This document shows, piece after piece, positions 35,410 through 43,780 of a stretch of 64,000 nucleotides of DNA (within the stretch, counting starts at the first letter, position 1; each line of letters begins with the position of its first letter). Position numbers and translations under genes: made by a program. The notes beneath the pieces are model-generated. The model was given only the letters and a program-made list of their open reading frames with translations, made no database searches and was not told where the DNA came from. Source of the DNA: Paraburkholderia diazotrophica (GTDB taxonomy: Bacteria; Pseudomonadota; Gammaproteobacteria; Burkholderiales; Burkholderiaceae); assembly GCF_900108945.1 (NCBI RefSeq), contig NZ_FNYE01000018.1, positions 1-64,000 on the forward strand, given 5' to 3'.

Positions 35410-38157
35410 TCAGGGCATCTCGACGGCCCATTGCCGCGAATCGAAGGTATCGGCGAATGCTTCGAAGCCTTCGATGGGAAGCGGGCGGCAGAACAGATAG
35501 CCCTGATACGCATGACATCCCGCGTCGGCAAGAAACCGACGCTGCGCTTCCGTCTCGACGCCCTCCGCGATCACGCCCAGCCCGAGGCTTTGCGCGAGCG
35601 CGACGATCGCGCGCGCGATCACGGCATCGTTCGGATCGTCGAGCACATCGCGCACGAACGACCTGTCGATCTTCAATTGCCCGAGCGGCAAGCGCTTCAG
35701 ATACGACAGCGACGAGTAGCCGACGCCGAAGTCGTCGAGCGAAAACACCACGCCCTTTGCGCGCAGCAACGTCATCTTGCGGATGATGTCCTCGACGTTG
35801 TCGACCAGCACGCTTTCCGTCAGCTCGAGTTTCAGACGGCTCGGATCGGCGCCCGTGCGCGCCAGCACGTCGAGCACGCTGGCGACGAAATCGACTTCGC
35901 GAAGCTGCTGCACGCTCACGTTGACGGCGATCGACAGATGCGCCCTGTCCGCACGCGCCGCCCATTGCGCGAGCTGCCGGCAAGCCGTTTCCAGCACCGT
36001 GTCGCCGAGCGCGAGAATCAGGCCCGTCTCTTCCGCGAGCGGGATGAACTCGGCGGGCGGAATCAGCCCGTGCTCGGGATGCTGCCAGCGCACGAGCGCC
36101 TCAGCGCCCGTCACGCGGTCGCCGTTGAACACCTGCGCCTGGTAGTGCACGAGCAACTGGTCTTCGTCGATTGCGCGGCGCAGCGCCGCTTCCAGCGCCG
36201 CGCGTTCCATCACGACCGTCTGCATCGCCGGATCGAAGAAACAGATCGCGTTGCGCCCGCTTTCCTTCGACTTGTACATCGCAAGGTCGGACTGTTTCAG
36301 CAGCTCGTCGATCGACGTTTCGTGTCCCGTGAAGAGCGTCGCGCCGATGCTCGCCGTCGTGCGGAATTCCGTGCCGTCGAGATGGTACGTCCGCGAAAGC
36401 GCCACCAGCACCTTTTCGGCGGCAGCCTCGGTTTCGGCGGCCGCGTCCTGGCGGTTGCGGCTCAGGTCGCTCAGCACGACCACGAATTCGTCGCCGCCCA
36501 TGCGCGCGACCGTATCGCCTTCGCGCACGGCCGACAGCAACCGGTACGCGACCTGGCTCAGCAGCAGATCGCCCTTGTCGTGGCCGAGCGTGTCGTTGAG
36601 CGTCTTGAAGTTGTCGAGATCGACGAACAGCAGCGCGCCGTGCGTATGGTTCTGCGCGCTGAGCGCGATCACCTGCTTCAGCCGGTCGCGCAGCAGCGTG
36701 CGGTTCGGCAGATGCGTGAGCGCGTCGAAGAACGCCAGCTCCTTGATCTGCTCTTCCGCGAGCTTGCGCTCCGTGATGTCGTAATGCGTGCCGACGTAAT
36801 GCGTGACGCGGCCGTCCTGCGCGGTGACGGCCGTGATCGTCAGCCACTTCGGATAGATTTCGCCGTTCTTGCGGCGATCCCAGATCTCGCCCTGCCAGCC
36901 GCCGACGCGATGGATGGTGTCCCACATCTCGCGAAAGAACGCGGGCTCGTGACGGCCCGAGCTGAGCATGCGCGGATTCTTGCCGACCACTTCTTCGGCC
37001 GTGTAGCCCGTGCATTGCGTGAACGCCGAATTGACGCGCAGGATCGTGCCTTTGGCGTCCGTGACCATCATGCCTTCCAGCGAATCGAACGCGACGGCGG
37101 CGATGCGCAGCTCCGCCTCGCTCTCGCGAACCTCGGCCGTCATCTTCGAAGCGAGCCGCATCGCGCGGCTGCGGCCGCTCGCGAGGCTCCACGCAAGCAG
37201 CGCGAGCAACAGCGAAAGCCCCGTGCCCGTGCAGGCGATCAGCAGCTTCGCGTTGCGCCCGAAGCGCGCCTTGAAGTCGTCCTGCGCCGTCATCGACAGC
37301 GTCCAGTCGTGCCCGCCCACCACGAGATATTCGTTCGCCGAGATCACCTCGCGGCTCTTCGGTTCCGACGACCGGTAGAGCAGCGACTCCGGCGACGGCT
37401 GCGTGCCGTCGTAAATCGACAGATAGAGACCGGGCGGCTGTTCGCCATAGAGACTCGCGAGCACGTCGCGCATGCGAAACGCCGCATACACCCAGCCGAG
37501 CAGATGCGCGCGGCGGTCGTCGACGGTGTCTTGCGGCTTGCCTTGCTCGTAGATGGGCAGGTACATGACGAAACCGGGCAGCGGCGGCGCACCCGCATCC
37601 GATGCGAGCTGCACCTTGCCCGACACCACGGCGAGCCCTGAATCGCGCGAGCGCTCCATCGCCTGGCGGCGCACGGGACTGGCCCACGCGTCGTAGCCGA
37701 GCAGATTGCCGCCGTCGGCGAGCGGCGGCTCGCGGCCGATCACGGGCGCGTAGCCGGCACGCTCGCCGGGCGGATCGATCGCATAGCGCCGGCCGAAGCG
37801 CCCGCGCATGTCGGCCATGTGCGCGTCGTGCCTGCTGGCGGGCACCCATTGGACGATGCCGATTGCCTGCACGCCCGAGAAGTTCGCGTCGGCGTTGACG
37901 GCGCCGAGATAGCCATGAAACGCCTGCAGATCGAGCGAGCCGCGCGCCGCGAACATGCCCTGCACGCCGCGCAGCATCTGCTCGTAGGTCGCCATCCGCT
38001 GCTCGACGCGGCTGACGGAATCGCCCAGCGCGAAGTTGAATTCGGAAAGCAGTTCACGCCTCGCCGCCTGGCGCTCGTGATCCCATACGGACCAGGTGAT
38101 CGCCAATCCGGTCACGAGAATCAGCAGCGGCAGCAGGATGAGGCGCGCGCGGTTCAT
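35410..38157 (-). CDS. Membrane-bound cyclic-di-GMP enzyme: CHASE-PAS-GGDEF-EAL
   Basis: 915 residues. N-terminal TM (RLILLPLLILVTGLAITW), a periplasmic CHASE-type sensor to about residue 300 (QAIGIVQWVPASRH, AAFRMRDVLASLYG), a second TM (LLIACTGTGLSLLLALLAWSL), a PAS/PAC module (NSAFTQCTGYTAEEVVGKNPRML, THYDITERKLAEEQ), GGDEF (MGGDEF, residues 554-558) and EAL (Glu686-Ala-Leu). EAL residues ELTES, DDFGVGYSSL and AEGVET are intact, so both synthase and phosphodiesterase activities are possible. The start overlaps by one base the stop of an upstream periplasmic binding-domain gene. Confidence 0.9.
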   Translation of the reverse strand: MNRARLILLPLLILVTGLAITWSVWDHERQAARRELLSEFNFALGDSVSRVEQRMATYEQMLRGVQGMFAARGSLDLQAFHGYLGAVNADANFSGVQAIGIVQWVPASRHDAHMADMRGRFGRRYAIDPPGERAGYAPVIGREPPLADGGNLLGYDAWASPVRRQAMERSRDSGLAVVSGKVQLASDAGAPPLPGFVMYLPIYEQGKPQDTVDDRRAHLLGWVYAAFRMRDVLASLYGEQPPGLYLSIYDGTQPSPESLLYRSSEPKSREVISANEYLVVGGHDWTLSMTAQDDFKARFGRNAKLLIACTGTGLSLLLALLAWSLASGRSRAMRLASKMTAEVRESEAELRIAAVAFDSLEGMMVTDAKGTILRVNSAFTQCTGYTAEEVVGKNPRMLSSGRHEPAFFREMWDTIHRVGGWQGEIWDRRKNGEIYPKWLTITAVTAQDGRVTHYVGTHYDITERKLAEEQIKELAFFDALTHLPNRTLLRDRLKQVIALSAQNHTHGALLFVDLDNFKTLNDTLGHDKGDLLLSQVAYRLLSAVREGDTVARMGGDEFVVVLSDLSRNRQDAAAETEAAAEKVLVALSRTYHLDGTEFRTTASIGATLFTGHETSIDELLKQSDLAMYKSKESGRNAICFFDPAMQTVVMERAALEAALRRAIDEDQLLVHYQAQVFNGDRVTGAEALVRWQHPEHGLIPPAEFIPLAEETGLILALGDTVLETACRQLAQWAARADRAHLSIAVNVSVQQLREVDFVASVLDVLARTGADPSRLKLELTESVLVDNVEDIIRKMTLLRAKGVVFSLDDFGVGYSSLSYLKRLPLGQLKIDRSFVRDVLDDPNDAVIARAIVALAQSLGLGVIAEGVETEAQRRFLADAGCHAYQGYLFCRPLPIEGFEAFADTFDSRQWAVEMP

Positions 38158-39002
38158 CACGGTGTCGTGAAATCGACCATCGAATCGGCCAGCTCGGGTT
38201 TGAAATACTTCCTGAAAATGCGGCGCACGGTGCCGTCCGCGCGCATCGCGGCGACGAGCGCGCGCCACTTCTCCCGCTCCTCGGGCGACAGCGCCTTCTT
38301 CGACATGATGAGGCCGTGCGGCACCGCGGCGTCGTTGAATTCGATGATCGTGGTGATGTCGTGGATGCGCTTCTCATCCAGCGCCGGATAGTCGAACGGC
38401 TCGATGATCATCCCCTGAATGCTGCTGCGCATCAGCGCCTGGTAAAGCGGCTCGAGGCCGCCCGCCTGACTGACGCGATTGCCCGCAGCAAGCGTATCGA
38501 CCAGTTCGTTGGCCGACTGACTATACCGGAAGCTCCGGATCACGCCGAGTTGAAACCTGTCGTTGTGTTCGAAATCGGACAACTGATGGATGCCGGCGTC
38601 CTTGCGCACGAGCAGATAGAACTTGTCGCTGAAGTACCAGGCGAACGACGCGTAGCCGTCGCGTTCCTCGTTCGTGATGCCGGACAGGCTGAAGTCGAGC
38701 GCGCCGGATTCGATCAGCTTCCAGATGCGCGCCCGCGACATCAGGCTCACGCGGATCTCGCAGCCGCTGCGGCGAATCATCTCGTCGGCGAAATCCTTGT
38801 CGATGCCCGTGTTCGTTTCCAGCGAATACAGCAGGCCGTGATCGTGCAGCGCGAGCGTGAACGGCCGCGAGCAGTCGGGGCCGCCGCTTTGGACGCTTTG
38901 GCCGCTCTGGCCGCTTTGCCCGCTCTGCGCGAATGCGTTGCTGCTCAGGGTGCTCATCGCGATGAGCAGGGTCAGCAAGCCGATGAGGCCACGGTGGATC
39001 AC
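38157..39002 (-). CDS. Periplasmic solute-binding-like sensor protein (SBP_bac_3)
   Basis: 281 residues from a GTG with AGGAG upstream. Signal peptide (GLIGLLTLLIAMSTLSSNAFA), then a low-complexity linker QSGQSGQSGQSVQSGG, then a type-3 solute-binding fold (FTLALHDHGLLYSLETNTGIDKDFADEMIRRSGC, FSLSGITNEERDGYASFAWYF, MSKKALSPEEREKWRALV). No ABC transporter genes accompany it; the next gene, overlapping by one base, is a c-di-GMP enzyme with a periplasmic sensor domain. It may deliver a ligand signal to that protein. Confidence 0.85.
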   Translation of the reverse strand: MIHRGLIGLLTLLIAMSTLSSNAFAQSGQSGQSGQSVQSGGPDCSRPFTLALHDHGLLYSLETNTGIDKDFADEMIRRSGCEIRVSLMSRARIWKLIESGALDFSLSGITNEERDGYASFAWYFSDKFYLLVRKDAGIHQLSDFEHNDRFQLGVIRSFRYSQSANELVDTLAAGNRVSQAGGLEPLYQALMRSSIQGMIIEPFDYPALDEKRIHDITTIIEFNDAAVPHGLIMSKKALSPEEREKWRALVAAMRADGTVRRIFRKYFKPELADSMVDFTTP

Positions 39003-39256
39003 GGTGACTCCTGTTATTGACGCTCGTGTTCGGATTCGGTCCGTGTCGGACGGCCGGCGAGGGCTGTCATGCGCACTGTCAGCCTTGCATGACGGTCGGC
39101 CCGCAGGTGAACAGACCTCACGCGTTAACGGCAAGGTATGACGATGACTTGAGCCGTTGTTTCAACAGGTGCTGGCAAAAATGACAAAGCGGTTAAAGCG
39201 TGCGTTTCTCACGGCAAATGATCCCCACTTCTTTATCCGTGAAGCGGAAATGCTTG
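39003..39256. other. Intergenic region between convergent/divergent units
   Basis: 254 bp between the sensor gene start and the 3' end of the YdeI-like gene. AT-rich from 39170 to 39250. No motif recognised. Confidence 0.4.
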
Positions 39257-39838
39257 TTACCGGTCATTCAGCCCCTTTCCATCGAGAATCTGCTGCCTGC
39301 ACTTTTCGACTCGCGACGCCCTGGTTTTCGATTGCGTGGGCGCGGAGAAATAGAGAAGGTAAGCGCGTTGGCGTCCCGGCGTCAGCGCATCGAAAGCGTC
39401 TTTCAGCTCGGGCGTTTCGTCCAGTTTGTTCTGAAATTCTTCTGGAACGGCGAATTCCGCGGTCTTTTTTAAGGTCACCTTCAGGCCGGCTTTTTCTACT
39501 TCGACGGCTTCGCGGATATAGGACTTCAGGACGTCGGCCATCGCGTCGATGTCGCGCACATCGGTGAACCGTATCTGGCGTGACGACTGCACGTTTTCGG
39601 TTTGCGCGATCAGAATGCCTTTGGCGTCCTTTAGCAGTGCACCTTTGAAAAACAGAAGCGCGCAATATTCCTTGAATCCGTGCATCAGAACGACGTTTCT
39701 TTTATCGAACGTGTAGCAGGGGACGCCCCACTTCACTTCTTCCGTCAACTGGCAGTCGAGAATGATCGCTCTCAGTTTCTCAAACTCTTGCTGCCATTTT
39801 TTGTTCTTGCCTAGAAAGGCATCGACCTCAGGATTCAT
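39257..39838 (-). CDS. YdeI/DUF1801-family protein
   Basis: 193 residues matching the YdeI/OmpD-associated family with an N-terminal DUF1801 domain: MNPEVDAFLGKNKKWQQEFEKLRAIIL, TEEVKWGVPCYTFDKRNVVLMHGFKEYCALLFFKGALL and the C-terminal LTPGRQRAYLLYFSAPTQSKTRASRVEKC, ending KGLNDR. The C-terminal RQRAYLLYFS block is characteristic. Base composition is visibly less GC-rich than neighbours. Function unclear. GGAG lies about nine bases upstream of the ATG. Confidence 0.82.
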   Translation of the reverse strand: MNPEVDAFLGKNKKWQQEFEKLRAIILDCQLTEEVKWGVPCYTFDKRNVVLMHGFKEYCALLFFKGALLKDAKGILIAQTENVQSSRQIRFTDVRDIDAMADVLKSYIREAVEVEKAGLKVTLKKTAEFAVPEEFQNKLDETPELKDAFDALTPGRQRAYLLYFSAPTQSKTRASRVEKCRQQILDGKGLNDR

Positions 39839-39945
39839 TTGCGGCGCTCCGACACGGAATGAACTTGTTATCTAACTGCATCCGCATAACAAGTCAACAT
39901 CCTGCGGGAAGCGCCGCAGTCAGCGACGGCATGACGCCCGCTCGA

Positions 39946-41304
39946 TCAATGTCCCAGCGACTCCACTTTATTCGGCAGCGTATCGACGCCATGCGGCCGC
40001 GCCATCTGCTTGACCAGCAACGCGACGCACGCGATCAGCCCCGCGACCGCGATCGTTGCGAACACGCCCGAAAACGTGAAATGCCGGCGCGTCAGTTCGG
40101 CAACGAGGAACGACCCCGCGATTCCGCCGAAGCGTCCGACGCCGAGCATCCATGCCACGCCCGTGCCGCGCCCTTCCGTCGGATAGAACGCAGCGGCAAG
40201 CGCCGGCATCGACGACTGGGCGGTATTCATCAACACGCCGGCAATGAACACGATCGCCACGAGCGCGCCGACATTGCCCGCCGCCTGTCCGATGAAATAG
40301 ACGCTGACGGCCGTGAGCGCATAACAGACGGCGATCACGCGATTTGCGTTGAAGCGATCCATCAGCACACCGCACAAAACCGCGCCCACGCCGCCTAGCG
40401 GGAACAGCGCAGAAATCAGCGTCGCGCTCTTCGGCGTCAGCCCTGCGTCCTTCAACAGAATCGGCATCCAGTTGATCGACGCATAGAAGATCACGAGGCC
40501 CATGAAATACGTGATCCAGAGCATCACCGAGCCGATGATGTACGAACGCGACAGCACGACGCCCGCGCCCTTACCGCCCGTTTGCGGCGCGGTCTCGGTC
40601 ATCACGAAGGAACCGGCATCCAGCGCTGCCGATGAAATGCGCGCGAGCGTCGCGCGAATCCGCTCGACGGCATGAAGGTTCGCCACCATGAAGCGCACCG
40701 ACTCCGGCATCTTGATGAGCAGCACGACACCGAGCAGCAACGGCGTCACGCCGCCGAGCATCAGCACGCTGCGCCAGCCGAAATGCGGAATCATCCACGC
40801 GGCGAGAAAGCCGCCGAACGCCGCGCCAAGCGGAAAGCCGCAGAACATCAGGTTGATCACCGTCGCGCGGCGGCGATCGGGGCAGAACTCGCCCATCATC
40901 GTGACGGCATTCGGCATCGCGGCGCCAAGGCCGACGCCCGTGACGAAGCGCAGCACGGTCAGTTGACCGATGCTCGACGAAAACGCCGAAGCGAGACACG
41001 CAACGCCGAACAGGAACACCGAGCCGAGCAGCAGCGAACGACGTCCGAGGCGGTCCGACAACGGGCCCGAGCCGAGTGCGCCGCATGCGAGGCCGAACAG
41101 CGCGGCGCTCAGCACGGGCGCGAGATCGGGCCTCGACAGATGCCACTCCGTGAGCAACGACGGCGCAATAAAGCCGATTGCCGCCGTGTCGAAACCGTCC
41201 AGCAGGACGATCACGAAGCACATGAAGAATATGAGCCATTGAAAGCCGCCGAATGGCTGCTCGTTGATGAACGTCTGAACGTTCACGACGGAAGTGCGGT
41301 TCAT
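39946..41304 (-). CDS. MFS aromatic acid:H+ symporter (AAHS family, PcaK-like)
   Basis: 452-residue 12-TM transporter. TM1 motif FVIVLLDGFDTAAIGFIAPSL, the TM2-3 loop GSGPLSDRLGRRSLLLGSV and GLGAAMPNAVTMMGEFCP are diagnostic for AAHS carriers of benzoate-type acids such as protocatechuate or 4-hydroxybenzoate. The start MNRTSVVNV has AGGAG eight bases upstream. A PcaR-like box lies about 160 bp upstream, which would tie the transporter to the beta-ketoadipate regulon and to pcaF/pcaR elsewhere in the window. The substrate is inferred. Confidence 0.83.
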   Translation of the reverse strand: MNRTSVVNVQTFINEQPFGGFQWLIFFMCFVIVLLDGFDTAAIGFIAPSLLTEWHLSRPDLAPVLSAALFGLACGALGSGPLSDRLGRRSLLLGSVFLFGVACLASAFSSSIGQLTVLRFVTGVGLGAAMPNAVTMMGEFCPDRRRATVINLMFCGFPLGAAFGGFLAAWMIPHFGWRSVLMLGGVTPLLLGVVLLIKMPESVRFMVANLHAVERIRATLARISSAALDAGSFVMTETAPQTGGKGAGVVLSRSYIIGSVMLWITYFMGLVIFYASINWMPILLKDAGLTPKSATLISALFPLGGVGAVLCGVLMDRFNANRVIAVCYALTAVSVYFIGQAAGNVGALVAIVFIAGVLMNTAQSSMPALAAAFYPTEGRGTGVAWMLGVGRFGGIAGSFLVAELTRRHFTFSGVFATIAVAGLIACVALLVKQMARPHGVDTLPNKVESLGH

Positions 41305-41461
41305 CGCCTGTCTCCTACACACGGCGCAGCCTGCTGTGCTGCGTCCAGTCGTCCTAAAGTGCCTGGAAGCGATGCGCGATACCGACCTCCACGCCCCGCT
41401 TCGGACCTGTCAAGCGGCGCAAGCCGCACGTTTTGGCGTCGATATCCGTCCATCGCCAACT

Positions 41462-41496
41462 GTTCGTATATCGCACAATCTTTCAGATTGCGAACA
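41462..41496. promoter_or_regulatory. Candidate PcaR-type operator upstream of the AAHS transporter
   Basis: GTTCGTATATCGCAC (41462-41476) closely resembles the P. putida PcaR site I recall (GTTCGATAATCGCAC). An inverted GTTCG follows (CGAAC at 41491-41495) and CAATCT/AGATTG forms an inner inverted repeat around TTC. Located 158-192 bp before the transporter start. Compare the GTTCG elements before pcaF. Confidence 0.5.
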
Positions 41497-41701
41497 CTTT
41501 AGCCGTTGCGCTCGGCTAGCGTCAACGAAGGGTAACTACCGATGGCCGAAGCCGCCTCACGAGACCGCTCGTCGATACGGATGCCTTATCAAGCGTAGCA
41601 GGCGCTCCCGTCGAAACATCGTTGCGCCCCCAAGTGTTTTTTCCACCATTTACTTACAAACAAAAAACTTCCATTACGTTTTACTTTCATCTATAACGAC
41701 A

Positions 41702-41773
41702 GGGCATGCGCGAACACGCCTGTCTCGTTGCATGTCCTCAGCCCGTCAGTGCTAGCCGACGGGCTTTTTTTTT
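41702..41773 (+). ncRNA. Candidate small RNA with two hairpins
   Basis: A possible sigma-70 promoter has -10 TATAAC at 41692-41697 and a poor -35 (TTCCAT) 17 bp upstream, in AT-rich DNA. About seven bases on, the sequence AGGGCATGC...GCATGTCCT (41701-41709 with 41730-41738, one G-U pair) forms a first hairpin, directly followed by a strong terminator. The product would be about 70 nt. No open frame with a ribosome binding site lies in it and no plus-strand gene precedes it. Class unknown; could also be a terminated leader. Confidence 0.5.
41740..41773 (+). terminator. Orphan intrinsic terminator
   Basis: Stem AGCCCGTC/GACGGGCT (8 bp, 10-nt loop) followed by nine T residues. It points in the plus direction although the nearest upstream gene is on the minus strand, so it must end a short transcript that begins in this intergenic region. 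Confidence 0.88.
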
Positions 41774-41866
41774 GCTACCTCCGCATAAGCGGCGCTCACC
41801 AACAAATCCCTTTCATCAAACGAATCGACTCGGTGAAAACCCCTTGACTCTTTCACTTGACTTACT

Positions 41867-41876
41867 TGATATATCA
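41867..41876. promoter_or_regulatory. TGATATATCA palindrome upstream of the second oxlT
   Basis: A perfect 10-bp palindrome in an AT-rich promoter-like stretch, about 165 bp before the oxlT-type gene. A related element (TGATATACTA) stands before the GntR/FCD gene at the window start. Possible shared operator; unproven. Confidence 0.35.
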
Positions 41877-42039
41877 CATATCGTATGGGATCTATCAGCG
41901 CTGCATTTTTTAGCGGACGGTGATCGGAAGCGCGCAGTCCGAGCTTTCGCAAATTATTAGGCAAGCAAGTCGGCAACCACCGAGCATGGGACGAGAGTCG
42001 ACGCGAAAGCGCCGGCTCCCGTCGATAAAGGAGACAGTG

Positions 42040-43389
42040 ATGAAGACGGAGCATCAGGAACAGGCGGCATCGTGGTACGCATCACCGTGGGTGCAACTGG
42101 TATTCGGCGTGATCTGCATGGCAATGATCGCCAACATGCAATACGGCTGGACGTTGTTCGTCAACCCCATCGACGAGAAGTACCACTGGGGCCGCGCCGC
42201 CATTCAGGTCGCGTTCACCATCTTCGTTGTGACGGAGACATGGCTCGTGCCGATCGAGGGCTACCTCGTCGACAAGTACGGACCTAAACCCGTCGTGGTC
42301 GGCGGCGGCCTGCTGTGCGCGCTCGCCTGGGTGATCAACTCGATGGCGTCGTCGCTGCCGCTGCTGTACGTGGCGGCGGCCATCGGCGGCATCGGCGCGG
42401 GGGCCGTGTATGGCACGTGCGTCGGCAATGCGCTGAAGTGGTTCCCCAGCCGCCGCGGGCTCGCAGCGGGCATCACAGCGGCGGGATTCGGCGCGGGATC
42501 GGCGGCGACCGTCGTGCCGATTGCGAACATGATCAAGCACAGCGGATACGAAGCCACCTTCCTCTGGTTCGGCCTCGGCCAGGGGATCGTCGTGTTCGCG
42601 CTCGGTCTGTTCCTGCTTGCGCCGCCCGCCAGCATGCTCGTCGATGTGAGCCATGCGGTGAAGAGCGCGGTCAAGCGCGTCGTTCACAACGCCACGCCTC
42701 GCGAAGTGGTCTCCGCGCCCGTGTTCTGGGTCATGTATCTGATGTTCGTGATGATGGCGGCAGGCGGCCTGATGGCGACGGCGCAACTGGGCCCCATCGC
42801 CAAGGACTTCGGCTTGCACGATTCGCCCGTTTCGCTGATCGGTCTGACGCTGCCCGCGCTGACGTTCGCACTCGCGATCGACCGCGTGCTCAACGGCTTG
42901 ACGCGCCCGTTCTTCGGCTGGGTCTCCGACCGCATCGGCCGTGAGAACACGATGTTCGTCGCGTTTGCGATCGAGGCGATCGGCATTGTCGCGCTGTCGA
43001 AGTTCGGCCACAGCCCGACTGCGTTCGTCGTGCTGACGGGCATCGTGTTCTTCGCGTGGGGCGAGATCTACAGCCTGTTCCCGGCCACGTGCGGCGATAC
43101 GTTCGGACCGAAGTTCGCCGCGACCAACGCTGGCTTGTTGTACACGGCGAAAGGCACGGCCGCGTTGCTCGTGCCGTTCACGAGCATCGTCACGGCGGCG
43201 ACGGGCAGCTGGCATGCCGTGTTCATGCTGGCATCCGGCATGGCCGCCGTCGCGGCGCTGCTGGCGCTGTTCGTGCTCAAGCCGATGCGGCGCGCGTATG
43301 CGCTCCAGCATACGGAGCCGTCGCTGGACACGCCGTACGAATCCACGCGCATCAGCGAATCGGCGCGCATCTCGGCGGGAGGACGCTGA
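42040..43389 (+). CDS. oxlT: Oxalate/formate antiporter-type MFS transporter
   Basis: 449-residue MFS carrier of the OxlT type. Seen: QYGWTLFVNPIDEKYHWG, TETWLVPIEGYLVDKYGPKPVVVGG, VYGTCVGNALKWFPSRRGLAAG, and in the second half DRVLNGLTRPFFGWVSDRIGRE and FAWGEIYSLFPATCGDTFG. AAAGGAG seven bases upstream fixes the ATG. It is a close paralogue of the truncated gene at the window start. No oxalate enzyme genes adjoin it. Transport of oxalate/formate is inferred from family; other dicarboxylates are possible. Confidence 0.87.
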   Translation: MKTEHQEQAASWYASPWVQLVFGVICMAMIANMQYGWTLFVNPIDEKYHWGRAAIQVAFTIFVVTETWLVPIEGYLVDKYGPKPVVVGGGLLCALAWVINSMASSLPLLYVAAAIGGIGAGAVYGTCVGNALKWFPSRRGLAAGITAAGFGAGSAATVVPIANMIKHSGYEATFLWFGLGQGIVVFALGLFLLAPPASMLVDVSHAVKSAVKRVVHNATPREVVSAPVFWVMYLMFVMMAAGGLMATAQLGPIAKDFGLHDSPVSLIGLTLPALTFALAIDRVLNGLTRPFFGWVSDRIGRENTMFVAFAIEAIGIVALSKFGHSPTAFVVLTGIVFFAWGEIYSLFPATCGDTFGPKFAATNAGLLYTAKGTAALLVPFTSIVTAATGSWHAVFMLASGMAAVAALLALFVLKPMRRAYALQHTEPSLDTPYESTRISESARISAGGR

Positions 43390-43780
43390 AGCGCGGCGAG
43401 CGATTCCGCTGAACAACGCTGATCTGATCGGCGGCACGCGTTGCCGCCGCCGCTGTAAGGGTGTCCGCTTTGCGGTGGCAAAGACACTTGTCACGCACTT
43501 CCTCCGATCGCAAAGCGGACACCCGTTCATGCGCATATCAAACCTGACGCACTCTGTAGCAGCCGGCGTGACACACTGCCCCTGCCGCAAACGCTGGGAC
43601 CGCGCGTCCGCGCAGCGCGCGCCGACGCGGAAGTCACGCCGCGCGCCGCGTCGTTCGCCTGGCACGAACCGTGCGCGCCACGCTGTCGCTGATACGCACG
43701 CCCTTCCCCGACGCTTCCTTTTCGCTTCGCCGGCGTACGTGTCGCCCTTCCGATAACGGCCGACCGCAGAGGCGAATCCG
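43390..43780. other. 391-bp intergenic region between oxlT and mxaR
   Basis: Contains the long inverted repeat at 43459-43524. The rest (43530-43770) shows no gene with a start signal. This is the place where mxaFJGI would be expected in a standard methanol-dehydrogenase cluster. Confidence 0.55.
43459..43524. repeat. Perfect 16-bp inverted repeat with 34-bp spacer
   Basis: GGGTGTCCGCTTTGCG (43459-43474) and its exact complement CGCAAAGCGGACACCC (43509-43524). The spacer contains a weaker internal repeat (GTGGCA...TGTCAC). It can fold into one long hairpin. No U-run, so not a classic terminator; it could be a terminator-like element, a REP-type repeat or a remnant of a mobile element. Confidence 0.8.

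Noticed and set aside
35257..37641. Long plus-strand frame opposite the GGDEF-EAL gene
   Set aside because: Shadow frame; low-complexity Arg/Gln/His-rich product, while the minus strand encodes a clear multidomain enzyme.
43459..43524. Intact insertion sequence or MITE
   Set aside because: Only 66 bp, no target duplication or transposase recognised; kept as inverted repeat of unknown origin.
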